NCBI GenBank assembly: GCA_035578905.1
Contig: JAQJVL010000581.1
Coordinates: 319,001-383,000 of the forward strand
Length of the DNA: 64,000 nt
From: Stictocephala bisonia
Lineage: Eukaryota; Arthropoda; Insecta; Hemiptera; Membracidae
Direction: 5' to 3'
Part shown: positions 1 through 9,245 of the stretch, piece after piece
Position numbering within the stretch: position 1 is the first letter of the stretch
How the letters are laid out: every line of letters begins with the position of its first letter
The notes under the pieces: model-generated
Databases searched by the model: none
What the model was told of the DNA's origin: nothing
What the model saw: the letters and a program-made list of their open reading frames with translations, nothing else
Translations under genes and position numbers: made by a program

Positions 1-363
1 ATCATATCATATAAAATATGGTAATGGCATTCTAGCAGCGTGTGACACAACATTATTGATTTATTTTTCGTCAAGTAAAAAATAGATATACATTTTTTTT
101 CTTTATTCATAAACATATACATGGTATACATGAATAGTGTCGATACGTTTACTTATTCTAGCTTTACAAAAATAATGATCAATACATCAATAATAATAAA
201 AATGAACTACCTAATTCTAATTCCAGTAAAATATTTTGTATTTAATATATATGTATGAATAAAAATAAATTTAACTAATAATAACATTATGTAATCGTTA
301 GTCATGAGTGTGCATGTTTAAAATTGATTTATAACGTGTTGAAATTTAAAATACTATTATATT

Positions 364-3262
364 TTATTGAAGAAATTCCTCTAATGAATAAAGTGCTAAT
401 TCAGTCAAATAAGTTGATAAAATTTTCTTAAATTTTAATGATTTTTGCTCTGATTTTATGTGATCTGGTAATTTTGTATAAAACTTAAGTCCCATGTAGA
501 CTGGGCTTTTTTTTGTAAAATTCAAGGTTATGTTTTTTTGATATTTTATATCTGCAATTTCCAGTATTGTATGGCTGAGTAACTTGGTCTGAGCCTTGCA
601 CTGATTCTTTTGCAGCTACTATAGTAGCAAGAATATATAGAGCAAAAACTGTAGGAATTTGAAGTTGGGCCAACGCATTTTTTACAGAGTCCCTAGGTTT
701 TAGATTCAACATTATCCTAGCCGCTTGTTTTTGCAGTTTTAAAATTTTGTTGAGATTAGCTTTTGTTGTTCCCCCATACAAACTTATTCCAAAATTAATA
801 TGGGAATGAATAAGTGAAAAATATATAGTTTTTAGAGTTTTAAGGTTGCTAACCTTTGACATTCTTCTTAGGGCAAATAGACCAGATGATACTTTAGAGA
901 AAACCTTATTCACATGGTAGTCCAATCTAAATTTTTGTCAATAATTAATCCGAGAAATTTTGTGCTATCAATTTGGTCCAGTTCATAATTTTCCAGTTCA
1001 GTTCTTAAATTTGTAGCATTATTTTTATTTTCCTTTGTAAAAAACTGCATAAGCTTTGTTTTTTGATAATTTACTAACAGATTATTTTGAGATAAATTTT
1101 GAATTAAGTAGGAAACATTTAGAAAAGATGATAATTCAAGTTGATTTATATTGTCTTCTGTGACAAGAAGATTAGTATCATCTGCGTATAAACAGATTTT
1201 TCCACTTGGCATCACTTAAGGAGGGTAATCCCTTTAAGTAGCATATAAATAATAAAGGGCCCAAAATGGACCCTTGAGGAACACCATATTTAATTAATTG
1301 CATACTTGATTTAAATTTGTTAATCTGTTTCCCATTGTTTTCAACTATCTCAACATATTGCTTGCGGCCAGTCAAATAAGATTGGAACCAAGCAGAGGCT
1401 CTTTTATCAACACCAAGTTGGTCAAGAGCATTTAACAATTTTGGATGGGACACACTGTCAAAAGCTCGGCTCAGATCAAGAAACACAGCCGCAACTTTTT
1501 TCTTTTTAACAATATTTTCAATAATAGACTGAACAAAATCGGTTGCAGCAGTTACCACCGATTTTCCAGACCGAAAGCCATGTTGTTCTTTATCTAATAG
1601 ATAATTTGATTCAAAGTAAGAAGCTAATTGGTTGAATACTACACGTTCATAAACCTTGAGAAAACTGACAACTGTGAAATTTGGCGATAGCAAGACAAGT
1701 CGTGGGTATCGCCTTTTTTAAAAATCGGAGCTATCTTGGCTATTTTCATTTGATCAGGAAACATGCCCGAAATGAACGATGAATTCAATAAATGAGCCAA
1801 AGGTTTAATGATAGCTCTACCACATTGTTTTAGTAATGTAAGAGGCACATCATCATGACCAGATGATAATTTATTATTAAAAGAATCAATAACAGAAATA
1901 ATTAAGTTTGCGTCTATTGGTTGAAAACAAAATAAATTATTTACTTTAATTTTTGTATCAAGAAACTTTTCCTTTACAAATGAGTCATTAATTTTTGATA
2001 AATTTGGTAAAATTAATTTTTCGACACTTGAAGAGAAAAAGTTATTAAATGCTTCAGCCGCGTATTTAGGATTTGAAATTTGTCTTTTGTTCACATTTAA
2101 AATTATCACCGAACTTTGGCCTGTTGTTTTCCTACCCAGTTCATTATTAACTATTTTCCAGGTTGATTTCATAATGTTATTTGAGTTTTTAATCCTACAG
2201 TCAAAGTAATTTTTCTTTTTTAGAATAACATTCCGCTTTAGTTCTTTTCTTTTATGTTTTAAAATCTCTTTTGTAACAGTACCTGTCCTTTCCCTAGCCT
2301 GTCTACTTAAACTAACTAGTGTAGCTTTATCATCTCTAATACTATTGGTTATCCAAGATTTTTTATTTTCATTTATTTTTACTAAAGGGAACCATACATT
2401 GAAATGGTACATAAAAGTAGTGTAAAATGAATTAAATTTCTCCTCAACAGAGGCACAATAGACTTCTAACCAGAGTTCTTTTTCCAACATCCTTACAAAA
2501 CCATTGATATTACTGTCACTGAACTTCCTACTAAATTTATAAACACTATTAGGCCTACATTTGTTCTTTATCCTAATACTAAACAGCTTTAATAATTGGC
2601 CATCATGGTCGGAAATTTCTGTCACTATACCGGTTGTTTTTGTGAGTTTTATGTCTAGGTTAGTTACAAAATTATCTATGGCAGTTTTAGAGTGCTCGGT
2701 CACTCGAGTTGGAAAATCCACAAGGTAACAGAAATTAAATGATTTCAAGATATTTACAAATTCACGGTATGTGTTATTGTGATCAAGTACGTCAATGTTA
2801 AGATCACCTCCCACTACAACATTAATTTTACCATAATTATTAGCTATAATTTCAAAAAGAGAATTCAACTTTTCTAGAAAGGGGTTGTCATAGTGTTTTC
2901 GTGGGGATCTGTAAATACAAATTAATAAATATAAATAATTTTCATAAGAAATTTGTGAAAGACAACATTCAAATTCTTTATCTCTAAGTAAAGACATTTG
3001 AGGTTGAATAATTGGTTTTATCTTAAGAGTACTGTTTGAGTGAATTAGAATCATTGTGCCCCCACCTGTTGTGCTTTTCCTACAATAATAGCTGCTAATT
3101 TTATAATTTGGAATATTTAAATATACAATATCATTTTCGGAGCATGTATGTTCAGTTAAAAATAATATTTCAGGTTTAGGATGGAATTCAGATAGTTTTA
3201 TATCTAGTAAATCAATACGGGATGGCAGATGTTGAATATTTTGATGAAATATGGAAATGTTA
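364..3262 (-). pseudogene. Endonuclease/reverse transcriptase (ORF2) of the multidomain LINE, broken
   Basis: The 5' part (3262-1639) reads as an EEP-fold endonuclease: an N-terminal strand with HQNIQ, then LFLTEH, GGDLNIDVL and SDHDGQLL motifs. It continues into the RT thumb and fingers (IAPIFKKGD). The next frame (1693-1178) has the RT core with GFRSGKS, FLDLSRAFDSV and GVPQGSILGPLLF. The catalytic YADD box is seen in a third frame at about 1195. The C-terminal region continues through 925-485 and ends in yet another frame with a stop at 364-366. There are at least four frame breaks. The first ~37 residues of the long ORF beginning at 3375 are piggyBac end sequence and do not belong to this gene. 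Confidence 0.85.
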
Positions 3263-3266
3263 TTAA

Positions 3267-6241
3267 CCCTTTCCGTACCAGACGTGCGCATTTGCGCACG
3301 AGCGGTACTTTCGAAAAATACCGACGTGCGCAGGTGCACACGAAATTTCACGAATTTTTGCTGACAGGTGCGCAATAAAGCACGTCCACATTTATTTTTG
3401 TACTGGCTTTATATGTTTACCAAAAACCTCCAAACTTCGTATACTCGTTCTAGACAATAAATGGAACGAAATAATAAGAGGTTTGTTACTCTTTGCATCA
3501 AGTTGTATAACCTGTGACTTTGTTTGTTTATGACTTTTGACAGCTGTGTTTGTCTGTGTTATGATGCCATTACTGTTTGTTGTTGTTGACAGTTCTCATA
3601 TTCAGTTGTAGTACAGTGTATTTTCGTATTGTTTAGTCATTAGTTTACTTAAAATAATTAGTGAATAGTATTTAGTTATTTATTTATGTGTTGTATATAT
3701 TACAAATATGAGTGACAGTCGCAAGAGGAACAGATCACCAATAAGTGAAAACACTATACTTAGAAGTTTGGTTCAGAGTGACACTGAAGTGGATGAAGAT
3801 GATATTCTAAGTGAAATTAGTGAGAGTGATTCAGATATTGTGGATGATACGGATGCTGATCCAGACTTTGAATATTCATCAGATGATGAAAGTATGGAAA
3901 ATGAAATAGCCCCAAGCCTAAATGTAGCAACACCAGGTAACCCTAGGCCTAGTTGTTCTCATACTATTGATACTGTTGTTGAGTCTGTTGTTAGGCCTAC
4001 TAATATTACAAATAGTTCTTTTCAAAATAGGCCTAATACCAGTAATGTTGATGTACGTGACACTAATGATCCTAATGTTTGCAACTGGAAAGTTGTCAAT
4101 GAAAATAATGACTCTGATTATCCCCACAATTTTACCTACCTTGAAGATCCAGGTCCCAAACATTGTCCACCACATGACGCGCATCCAATTGCTTATTTTA
4201 ACTTATTTTTTACTGTTGGATTTGTAACTAATATTGTCCAAATGACAAACAAGTATGCACGGGATTGTGTAAACACTCGCAACCAAAATGCAACACCAAC
4301 ATCTAAAATCTTGCAGTGGAAAAATGTTACAGTTGAGGAAATGAGGGCCTTCATTGCAACAATATTGAATATGGGTTTGGTAAAAAAAAACACAATTTCT
4401 AGCTACTGGTCTACCGATTCAAATATTTCAACTCCGTGATTTAGCCAAATGTTCAGTCGCGTAAGATTTAACAATTTGCTACAGTTTTTTCATGTTGCTG
4501 ACAATACTAGGTTGGAGAAGCCAGGACACCCCGATTATGACCCGACTGCAAAGTTTGCACCAGTTACTGAACATGCCAATAGAGTGTTTAGGACACACTA
4601 CACGCCTCATCGTGAATTGTCAATTGATGAGAGCTTGGTCGGTACAAAGAGTCACACTCAGCTCATCCAATATCTCCCAAACAAACACCACCATCGTTGG
4701 GGGATTAAATTGTGGATGCTGTGTGACTCTGTAACCAAGTACTGCCTTGCTTTTTATGTTTACAAAGGGTCAAAAAATACAATCAGAGAACAAGGGTTAG
4801 CTTTTAATGTTGTTAAAACACTTATGGAAATGGGCCAATATCTCGGTAAAGGATACCATTTGTTTGTTGACAACTTTTTCTCAAGTATCCCTTTAGCAAA
4901 ATTCTTGTACTACAATTCCACATTCATAACTGGCACCATAAGAAGAAACAGAAAGGGATTACCTCCAGTACTGAAAACTAAATTTGCTGTTGGAGGTAAG
5001 GTTTATTTGAGGGATGAGAACATGTTACTTTTAGGGTACCGTGAAAAGAAATCCCAAAAAAATCCCGTTCTCTTGCTTAGTACTAAAGAGACTGCGACAT
5101 CTGTTGAAACCAGGAAAAGAAAAAGTAGGCCTAATGACAACACTGTAAAAGTTAAACCTAAAGTAATAAACACATATAACATGTACATGGGAGGAATAGG
5201 TTCGTCAGATCAAATGTTGTATTGTTACTTGGACGAAAGACGAACAGTTAAATATTGGAAGAAGGTAGTATTTAACACATTTGGTAGAATGATATTAAAT
5301 TGTTATTTATTATACAAGGAGAATTCATCTGGTAAACTTATGACAAGACTTCAATTTACCTCAGCAATAATCAAGGAACTAACCCATGAATGGATGATAC
5401 ACAAGAACACCTCGAATGTTGGCAACATGGCCGGAGGCGATAATCTTCAATCTCCAAATTTTGGAATGGAAACTTTACCAGGAAGACAGTTGAAAAACTG
5501 CAGTGTTTGTAGTTTACTAAGTACTAGCACTGGGGGCACAAGAAAGAGAAGCAGATCAGTGTGCATAAAATGCAAAAAAGGAGTTCATCCTACATGTTTT
5601 GGTCGCCATCGGTGTCCATAAATTGTAAAGTTCGACCTCAAAAGTGTTTATAAAATGTAAATATTGTATATAAATAACTGTTTTCACTTTATTTTGTCTT
5701 GTTCTTGGATTTTTATAAAAAATAGTGTGTGTATTATTTGTAATAGTGATGTAAAAAACTCATAAGGGTCATTTATACAGAATTAGGCCATTTTCAAGAA
5801 ATTTGCAACGATTTGGAAGAACTTGCATACATATTTTATTTTTTTTGGTAAGTACTTCAATTTTGCTATACTTACTTATATTTAAATTATCTACAATATA
5901 ATAGGATAAATTTAGTGTTAGTGGTTTGTAAAAAAATACTTATCTTAGTTCAAACATAAAAAAAATATAAGTATAAATTTTTTTTATATATATAAATTTT
6001 TTTTAAAAAATAATTAATTTTATTTGGTCATTTTTCATAATTTATCTGTAAGAACCAACTTATGTGGAGTAAAACACCACTTTTTTTATTTATTTCTGAC
6101 AATAAATAAAAAAGTTATAGATTTTTTTTAAAAACATCTACGATTTTGCCCAAAATGCTATGGTATTTTTCGCAAGTACCACTGAAAGTCTACCCAGTAT
6201 TTTTCGAACGACCCCAAAAATTGTGTCTGGTATGGAAAGGG
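3267..6241 (+). mobile_element. piggyBac-family DNA transposon with TTAA target duplication
   Basis: The element is bounded by TTAA on both sides (3263-3266 and 6242-6245). Its termini are inverted: CCCTTTCCGTACCAGA on the left, and the complement of TCTGGTATGGAAAGGG on the right (one mismatch in 16). It is 2,975 bp long with a transposase gene in the middle. Removing it rejoins the host retrotransposon reading frame without a stop, so the insertion is younger than that element. Just inside the left end there are inverted and direct GTGCGC motifs. Confidence 0.95.
3708..5621 (+). pseudogene. piggyBac transposase, one in-frame stop
   Basis: The frame starts at ATG 3708 with an acidic N-terminal region (about residues 1-80, rich in D, E and S) and runs to a stop at 5619-5621. 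It is broken only by a TGA at 4437-4439; the downstream part is in the same frame, so a single substitution can account for the break. The piggyBac DDD-type catalytic aspartates appear to be present: one in SIDESLVG, one in LFVDNFFSS and one in GGIGSSDQM. The C-terminus is a Cys/His-rich zinc-binding domain (CSVC, CIKC, HPTC, HRC) of the kind that binds terminal repeats. Total length is about 637 codons, normal for the family. It could be weakly functional by readthrough, but that is speculation. Confidence 0.92.
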
Positions 6242-6338
6242 TTAAATTTGTTCCTAACGGTAGGTTCCTTAACCTTAAGGCGTGATTTCGGCTTAGAGCT
6301 ACAAATTAAATGAAGATTATTTCCATGTACACTTGGGT

Positions 6339-7334
6339 TTACTTGAGTTCTTGGTGAATTTGACTTAAATCTAAAAAATTAACACTGTCATTAAAGAAAC
6401 TAGCATTACATGCGACAGCATTACTACCGAGTGACGCAACACTTACCGACTTGTCATTGCCCTCCCGCATATTATCAATCACTGGAGTAAACCCTTTACT
6501 GTCGGCCCCATTGACAATATTACTCTGCTTTTTTTCACACACTTTCACCACCTCACTGTAGTCGAGATGACCAGGAACTATAGAAACCCCATTGAGGCCC
6601 ATACACCCCCCATCACTCATCACAACAGTGGACTGTAGAAGCGGTTGGTGAGCAGAAGAGCAGTCATCTGTGGGTGTCATCATTGGCTGTTGAGTGGTAG
6701 TGCCAGGCTGGTTTTTGGCTAATGCAATTCCAAGGTGAACATCAGGTGTTGTGGGAGATGTTTGGTGGGTTGAAGACAGTTGAGAGTGTGATGGCGCAAT
6801 GATCAGATCCTGGAGACATCTTATAAAAACTGGGTGGGACAGACCATTATGTAACTTCCTTGTTGAGGTTTCATTGTAGGTGATAATGAGGATGGAAGCA
6901 TTTGTTTTGCTCTTGAACCTTTTAAGATTAGCAATAATGTGGTAGGGTGGTAACCGATCTCGCACACATCCCATAGGAGAACAAATTAGCTTCTTAAAAT
7001 GTTTGCTTTTGAATTCGTTTTCCAACTGTTTGAAGGCTCTATCGTAGTCATTAACATAGTTTTTATAGTTACCTGAGTTAAGAAAGTATTTGGGTTTAGT
7101 TACTAGCCCATATATCGATGCTCCATTTGTAGTTTTCTGGCAAGTTAGATGTTCTGCACAGTAATCTTGTCTCCATGGTTTACCAAATTTTGATTTAAAG
7201 ACATTAGCTACTCCTTGACTCATTTGCTTTTCATCACTGAAATCTGCAGATATGCAGTGAGCAAAGGCTACGTGAGGATCATGACAAAATGTATCAATTA
7301 CATCACTCATGTGTGCTTCAGCTAATTTAATCAT
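6339..7334 (-). CDS. Macro-domain protein of the retrotransposon
   Basis: The 331-residue ORF has an N-terminal macro domain (about residues 20-155). It is recognisable by AHCISADFSDEKQMSQGVA followed by FKSKFG, then IYGLVTKPKY, then LICSPMGC, which occupy the places of the ADP-ribose-binding loops in OARD1/TARG1-like macro domains. Macro domains bind or hydrolyse ADP-ribose. The residues after about 165 are Ser/Thr/Gln-rich and unassigned. The start ATG at 7334 overlaps the end of the upstream esterase frame (ATGATTAA). A U-UUU-UUA run at 6378-6372, just before the stop, leads into the frame of the endonuclease. Whether ADP-ribose hydrolysis survives is unknown. Confidence 0.78.
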   Translation of the reverse strand: MIKLAEAHMSDVIDTFCHDPHVAFAHCISADFSDEKQMSQGVANVFKSKFGKPWRQDYCAEHLTCQKTTNGASIYGLVTKPKYFLNSGNYKNYVNDYDRAFKQLENEFKSKHFKKLICSPMGCVRDRLPPYHIIANLKRFKSKTNASILIITYNETSTRKLHNGLSHPVFIRCLQDLIIAPSHSQLSSTHQTSPTTPDVHLGIALAKNQPGTTTQQPMMTPTDDCSSAHQPLLQSTVVMSDGGCMGLNGVSIVPGHLDYSEVVKVCEKKQSNIVNGADSKGFTPVIDNMREGNDKSVSVASLGSNAVACNASFFNDSVNFLDLSQIHQELK

Positions 7335-7384
7335 TGAAAGTAAGAGTGGTGTTCCTAGCCCAGGTTATCACCGCTTCAATGATA

Positions 7385-7840
7385 ATACCTGCTAATTTCA
7401 CCTTGCCTTCACTACTCAAGTGAAGACCATGTCTAGTATAGTGGCATCACTCAAGTTGATTTAGGTCTATCAAATAAACATTGTCAATTCTTGCAGTCAG
7501 TTCTTCTATATAATGATTTGTGGCGTTTAAATCAATATTAATAGGATGCTTTAGGGGCTTGTCATATCTATTAGGTATAGTCGTAATAAATACTGGTCTT
7601 TCCTTACTTCTAAGTTAAGTTTTTGTTCTACATGTGAGTAAATATTTCCTAGGTCATCATTAAGGCTGTCATTGGTTCTACCAATAATAACAACAGGAGT
7701 CGAGTCTTCAATATCAGTTGAATCGATGACTTGGGTTAAAGTGGTGTTAGCTCTTATATATCCAAAAGTTTTGATTCTTCCACAGCTTAACGATTCAATT
7801 TTATTAGCAACACCTCTCCCCTGACTATCCGAACAAAGTG
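7385..7840 (-). pseudogene. SGNH/GDSL-type esterase domain
   Basis: The three family blocks are visible in order. SDSQGRG, with the nucleophile Ser, is at about 7832. GRTND is at about 7682-7668. HGLHL followed by GKVKLA, the block holding the catalytic His, is at about 7431-7395. The first two lie in the frame that begins at 8381; the third is reached only through a frameshift near 7590, and a TGA at 7447-7449 lies just before it. SGNH domains of this form occur in ORF1 of some CR1-type LINEs. The domain is inferred to be a lipid or ester hydrolase. This copy cannot be made as one chain. Confidence 0.72.
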
Positions 7841-8381
7841 TTAACTTTAGGTTTGGGCATAGCGGCTTGGATTCTTTTGGTATTTTTTTAGGACGTGAAT
7901 TTTTATTAGGATTCTTGTGATCTTTGTTTTGCTGTGATTTAGATTTCTTTGGATCTTTATGGTATTTTTCTGGTAAGGAAACTATAGTTTCAGAACCCTC
8001 ATTTAGATTTTGTAAAATATTGAATCTGTTTTCTACCACCACTGTAGACTGCGAATTGTATTGTTTAGTGCCTTTATGGGAATTACTTTGTGATTTTACT
8101 TTGACCCAGTTGTTTGATTCATGTGTCTTCTTGTTTTTGTCACAGTTTATTTTAGGGTGAGGATTTGACTTTCCATTTTCAGATTCTGTTACTGAGTATG
8201 TGGCCTCTTTACCCCTCTTCTTAATCATTGTAGAATAGAAAATAGTGTTACTAATATCTGATTTATTTAGTAGGATGTACGTCATCAATGATCGTCTTTC
8301 AATGAGTTCTGGATCAGATAAAATGGCCTGTTCAATAAATTTAATATTAAGTTTATTATTATTCACCACATCATCGACCAA
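7551..8381 (-). CDS. ORF1 middle piece: Ulp1 tail, basic linker, start of SGNH domain
   Basis: This is a 276-codon open frame. Residues 1-42 complete the Ulp1-like fold begun in the frame upstream (8749-8363), which it overlaps by 19 bp, so a single-base shift separates them. Residues 50-175 are a Lys/Asn/Ser-rich, low-complexity linker that is probably disordered and nucleic-acid binding. Residues 178-262 hold the first two SGNH blocks. The last ~12 residues are out-of-frame readthrough after a frameshift near 7590. It is best read as a fragment of a longer ORF1 protein. Confidence 0.7.
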   Translation of the reverse strand: MVDDVVNNNKLNIKFIEQAILSDPELIERRSLMTYILLNKSDISNTIFYSTMIKKRGKEATYSVTESENGKSNPHPKINCDKNKKTHESNNWVKVKSQSNSHKGTKQYNSQSTVVVENRFNILQNLNEGSETIVSLPEKYHKDPKKSKSQQNKDHKNPNKNSRPKKIPKESKPLCPNLKLTLCSDSQGRGVANKIESLSCGRIKTFGYIRANTTLTQVIDSTDIEDSTPVVIIGRTNDSLNDDLGNIYSHVEQKLNLEVRKDQYLLRLYLIDMTSP

Positions 8382-8838
8382 GATTCAATTACCCAGCAAG
8401 TGAAAATGCCACAATCATAGGTATTAGATTGTTGTGGGCAGTTTGCCGAAGTAAACGTTGCTGTTGATGATGTTTCTCCAAGATAAGTTGTAAGTTTTTC
8501 AGCTACCTTCTTTGCTGAAGATAGGTTGTAGTCTTTCAGTGAGTCAAAGTATAAAAATGCGTTAGAAGTCTTTTCATATATTAAGGTGCTCAAATGTGAT
8601 CCACTTTGCGTATTTAATTCCTCCGAGTCATTGATAGGAAGGATGATGGTTTCCTTTGAGTGAATGTTTAAAGGATCAAGGAGAAAGTTTTGAAGATTTT
8701 TTACTGCATGGGAAACCAATGGATTAATTATTATGCATGATTTAGTCACTAAAATTCTATCATTAATTATTTGAAGATAGGGCTGAATGGTAAGATCAGA
8801 AAGCCAGTTTTTACTTAATAGTTCGTTGGTTATTTCAT
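8363..8838 (-). CDS. Ulp1/SENP8-like cysteine protease domain
   Basis: The open frame contains NWLSDLTIQPYL near 8810, the segment before the catalytic His in C48 peptidases. It continues to 8363. Counting from 8749, the catalytic His is in GSHLSTL (residue 52), Asp in YFDSLK (69), Gln in CPQQSNTYDCG (106 or 107) and Cys in YDCG (113). All four catalytic positions are present; the usual Trp after His is Leu. The family removes SUMO or NEDD8 from proteins. No signal peptide or membrane segment is seen. The frame fuses to the piece starting at 8381 if one base is shifted. It is part of the LINE's ORF1, not a host gene. Confidence 0.82.
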
Positions 8839-9061
8839 GTGTTTTTAATAAATTTTTATCAGTGCCCCTACATCTGAAGTTAGTTTCTTTTTAGTGCTGG
8901 TGTCGATTCCACTTGTTGATTCCATAGTCTTTGTTGTTACTGTATTAAGGTAAGAGGATGTACCGAGAAATTCTTGACTTGTTGATTCATTCAAGCTTGA
9001 GGACGATGAATCATGACTACTGTTTTTAACTTTGGTGTTGTAAAAATCTTCTATTTTAAAA

Positions 9062-9245
9062 GGGAGATTTTTTTTCTACAATATAATTTGTTAATTCTTT
9101 TTTTGAACGAAAGACTTTACCTCCAGGTGATTTAATATAAATGTCAGTTTTCCCTTTACTAAGACCATTTTGGCGAATTTTTTCCTCTCACCCAGCCACG
9201 AGGTAAACTTTTTTCATTTATTTTTGATTCAATATGATTTTTCAT
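9062..9245 (-). pseudogene. MBD/TAM-like (methyl-CpG-binding fold) domain at the start of ORF1
   Basis: From ATG 9245-9243 the frame reads about a dozen residues, then SLPRGWVRGKNSPK, and hits stops. One base over, the frame continues with GKTDIYIKSPGGKVFRSKK and ELTNYI. LPxGW, then GKxDxYxxSPxGKxFRS, then ELxxYL is the MBD/TAM pattern, so one frameshift near 9170 splits the domain. The next ~60 codons downstream (about 9050-8880) are Ser/Thr-rich. MBD folds bind DNA, some of them methylated CpG. Whether this one reads methylation cannot be told from the sequence. Confidence 0.7.

Larger units (their letters stand above)
300..9245 (-). mobile_element. Multidomain non-LTR retrotransposon, decayed, interrupted by piggyBac
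   Basis: Reading the minus strand from 9245 downwards, the coding order is MBD-like domain, Ser-rich linker, Ulp1-like protease, Lys-rich linker, SGNH esterase, macro domain, then apurinic-type endonuclease and reverse transcriptase ending near 364. The parts are separated by several frameshifts and stops, so this copy is not functional as it stands. The piggyBac element at 3267-6241 splits the start of the endonuclease reading frame. Outer ends are approximate: the 3' end lies somewhere in 120-360 and the 5' UTR somewhere above 9245. No target-site duplication was found. Endonuclease plus RT is standard for CR1/Jockey-type LINEs and an ORF1 esterase is known in some of them; the MBD, Ulp1 and macro additions are what stand out. 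Confidence 0.8.
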
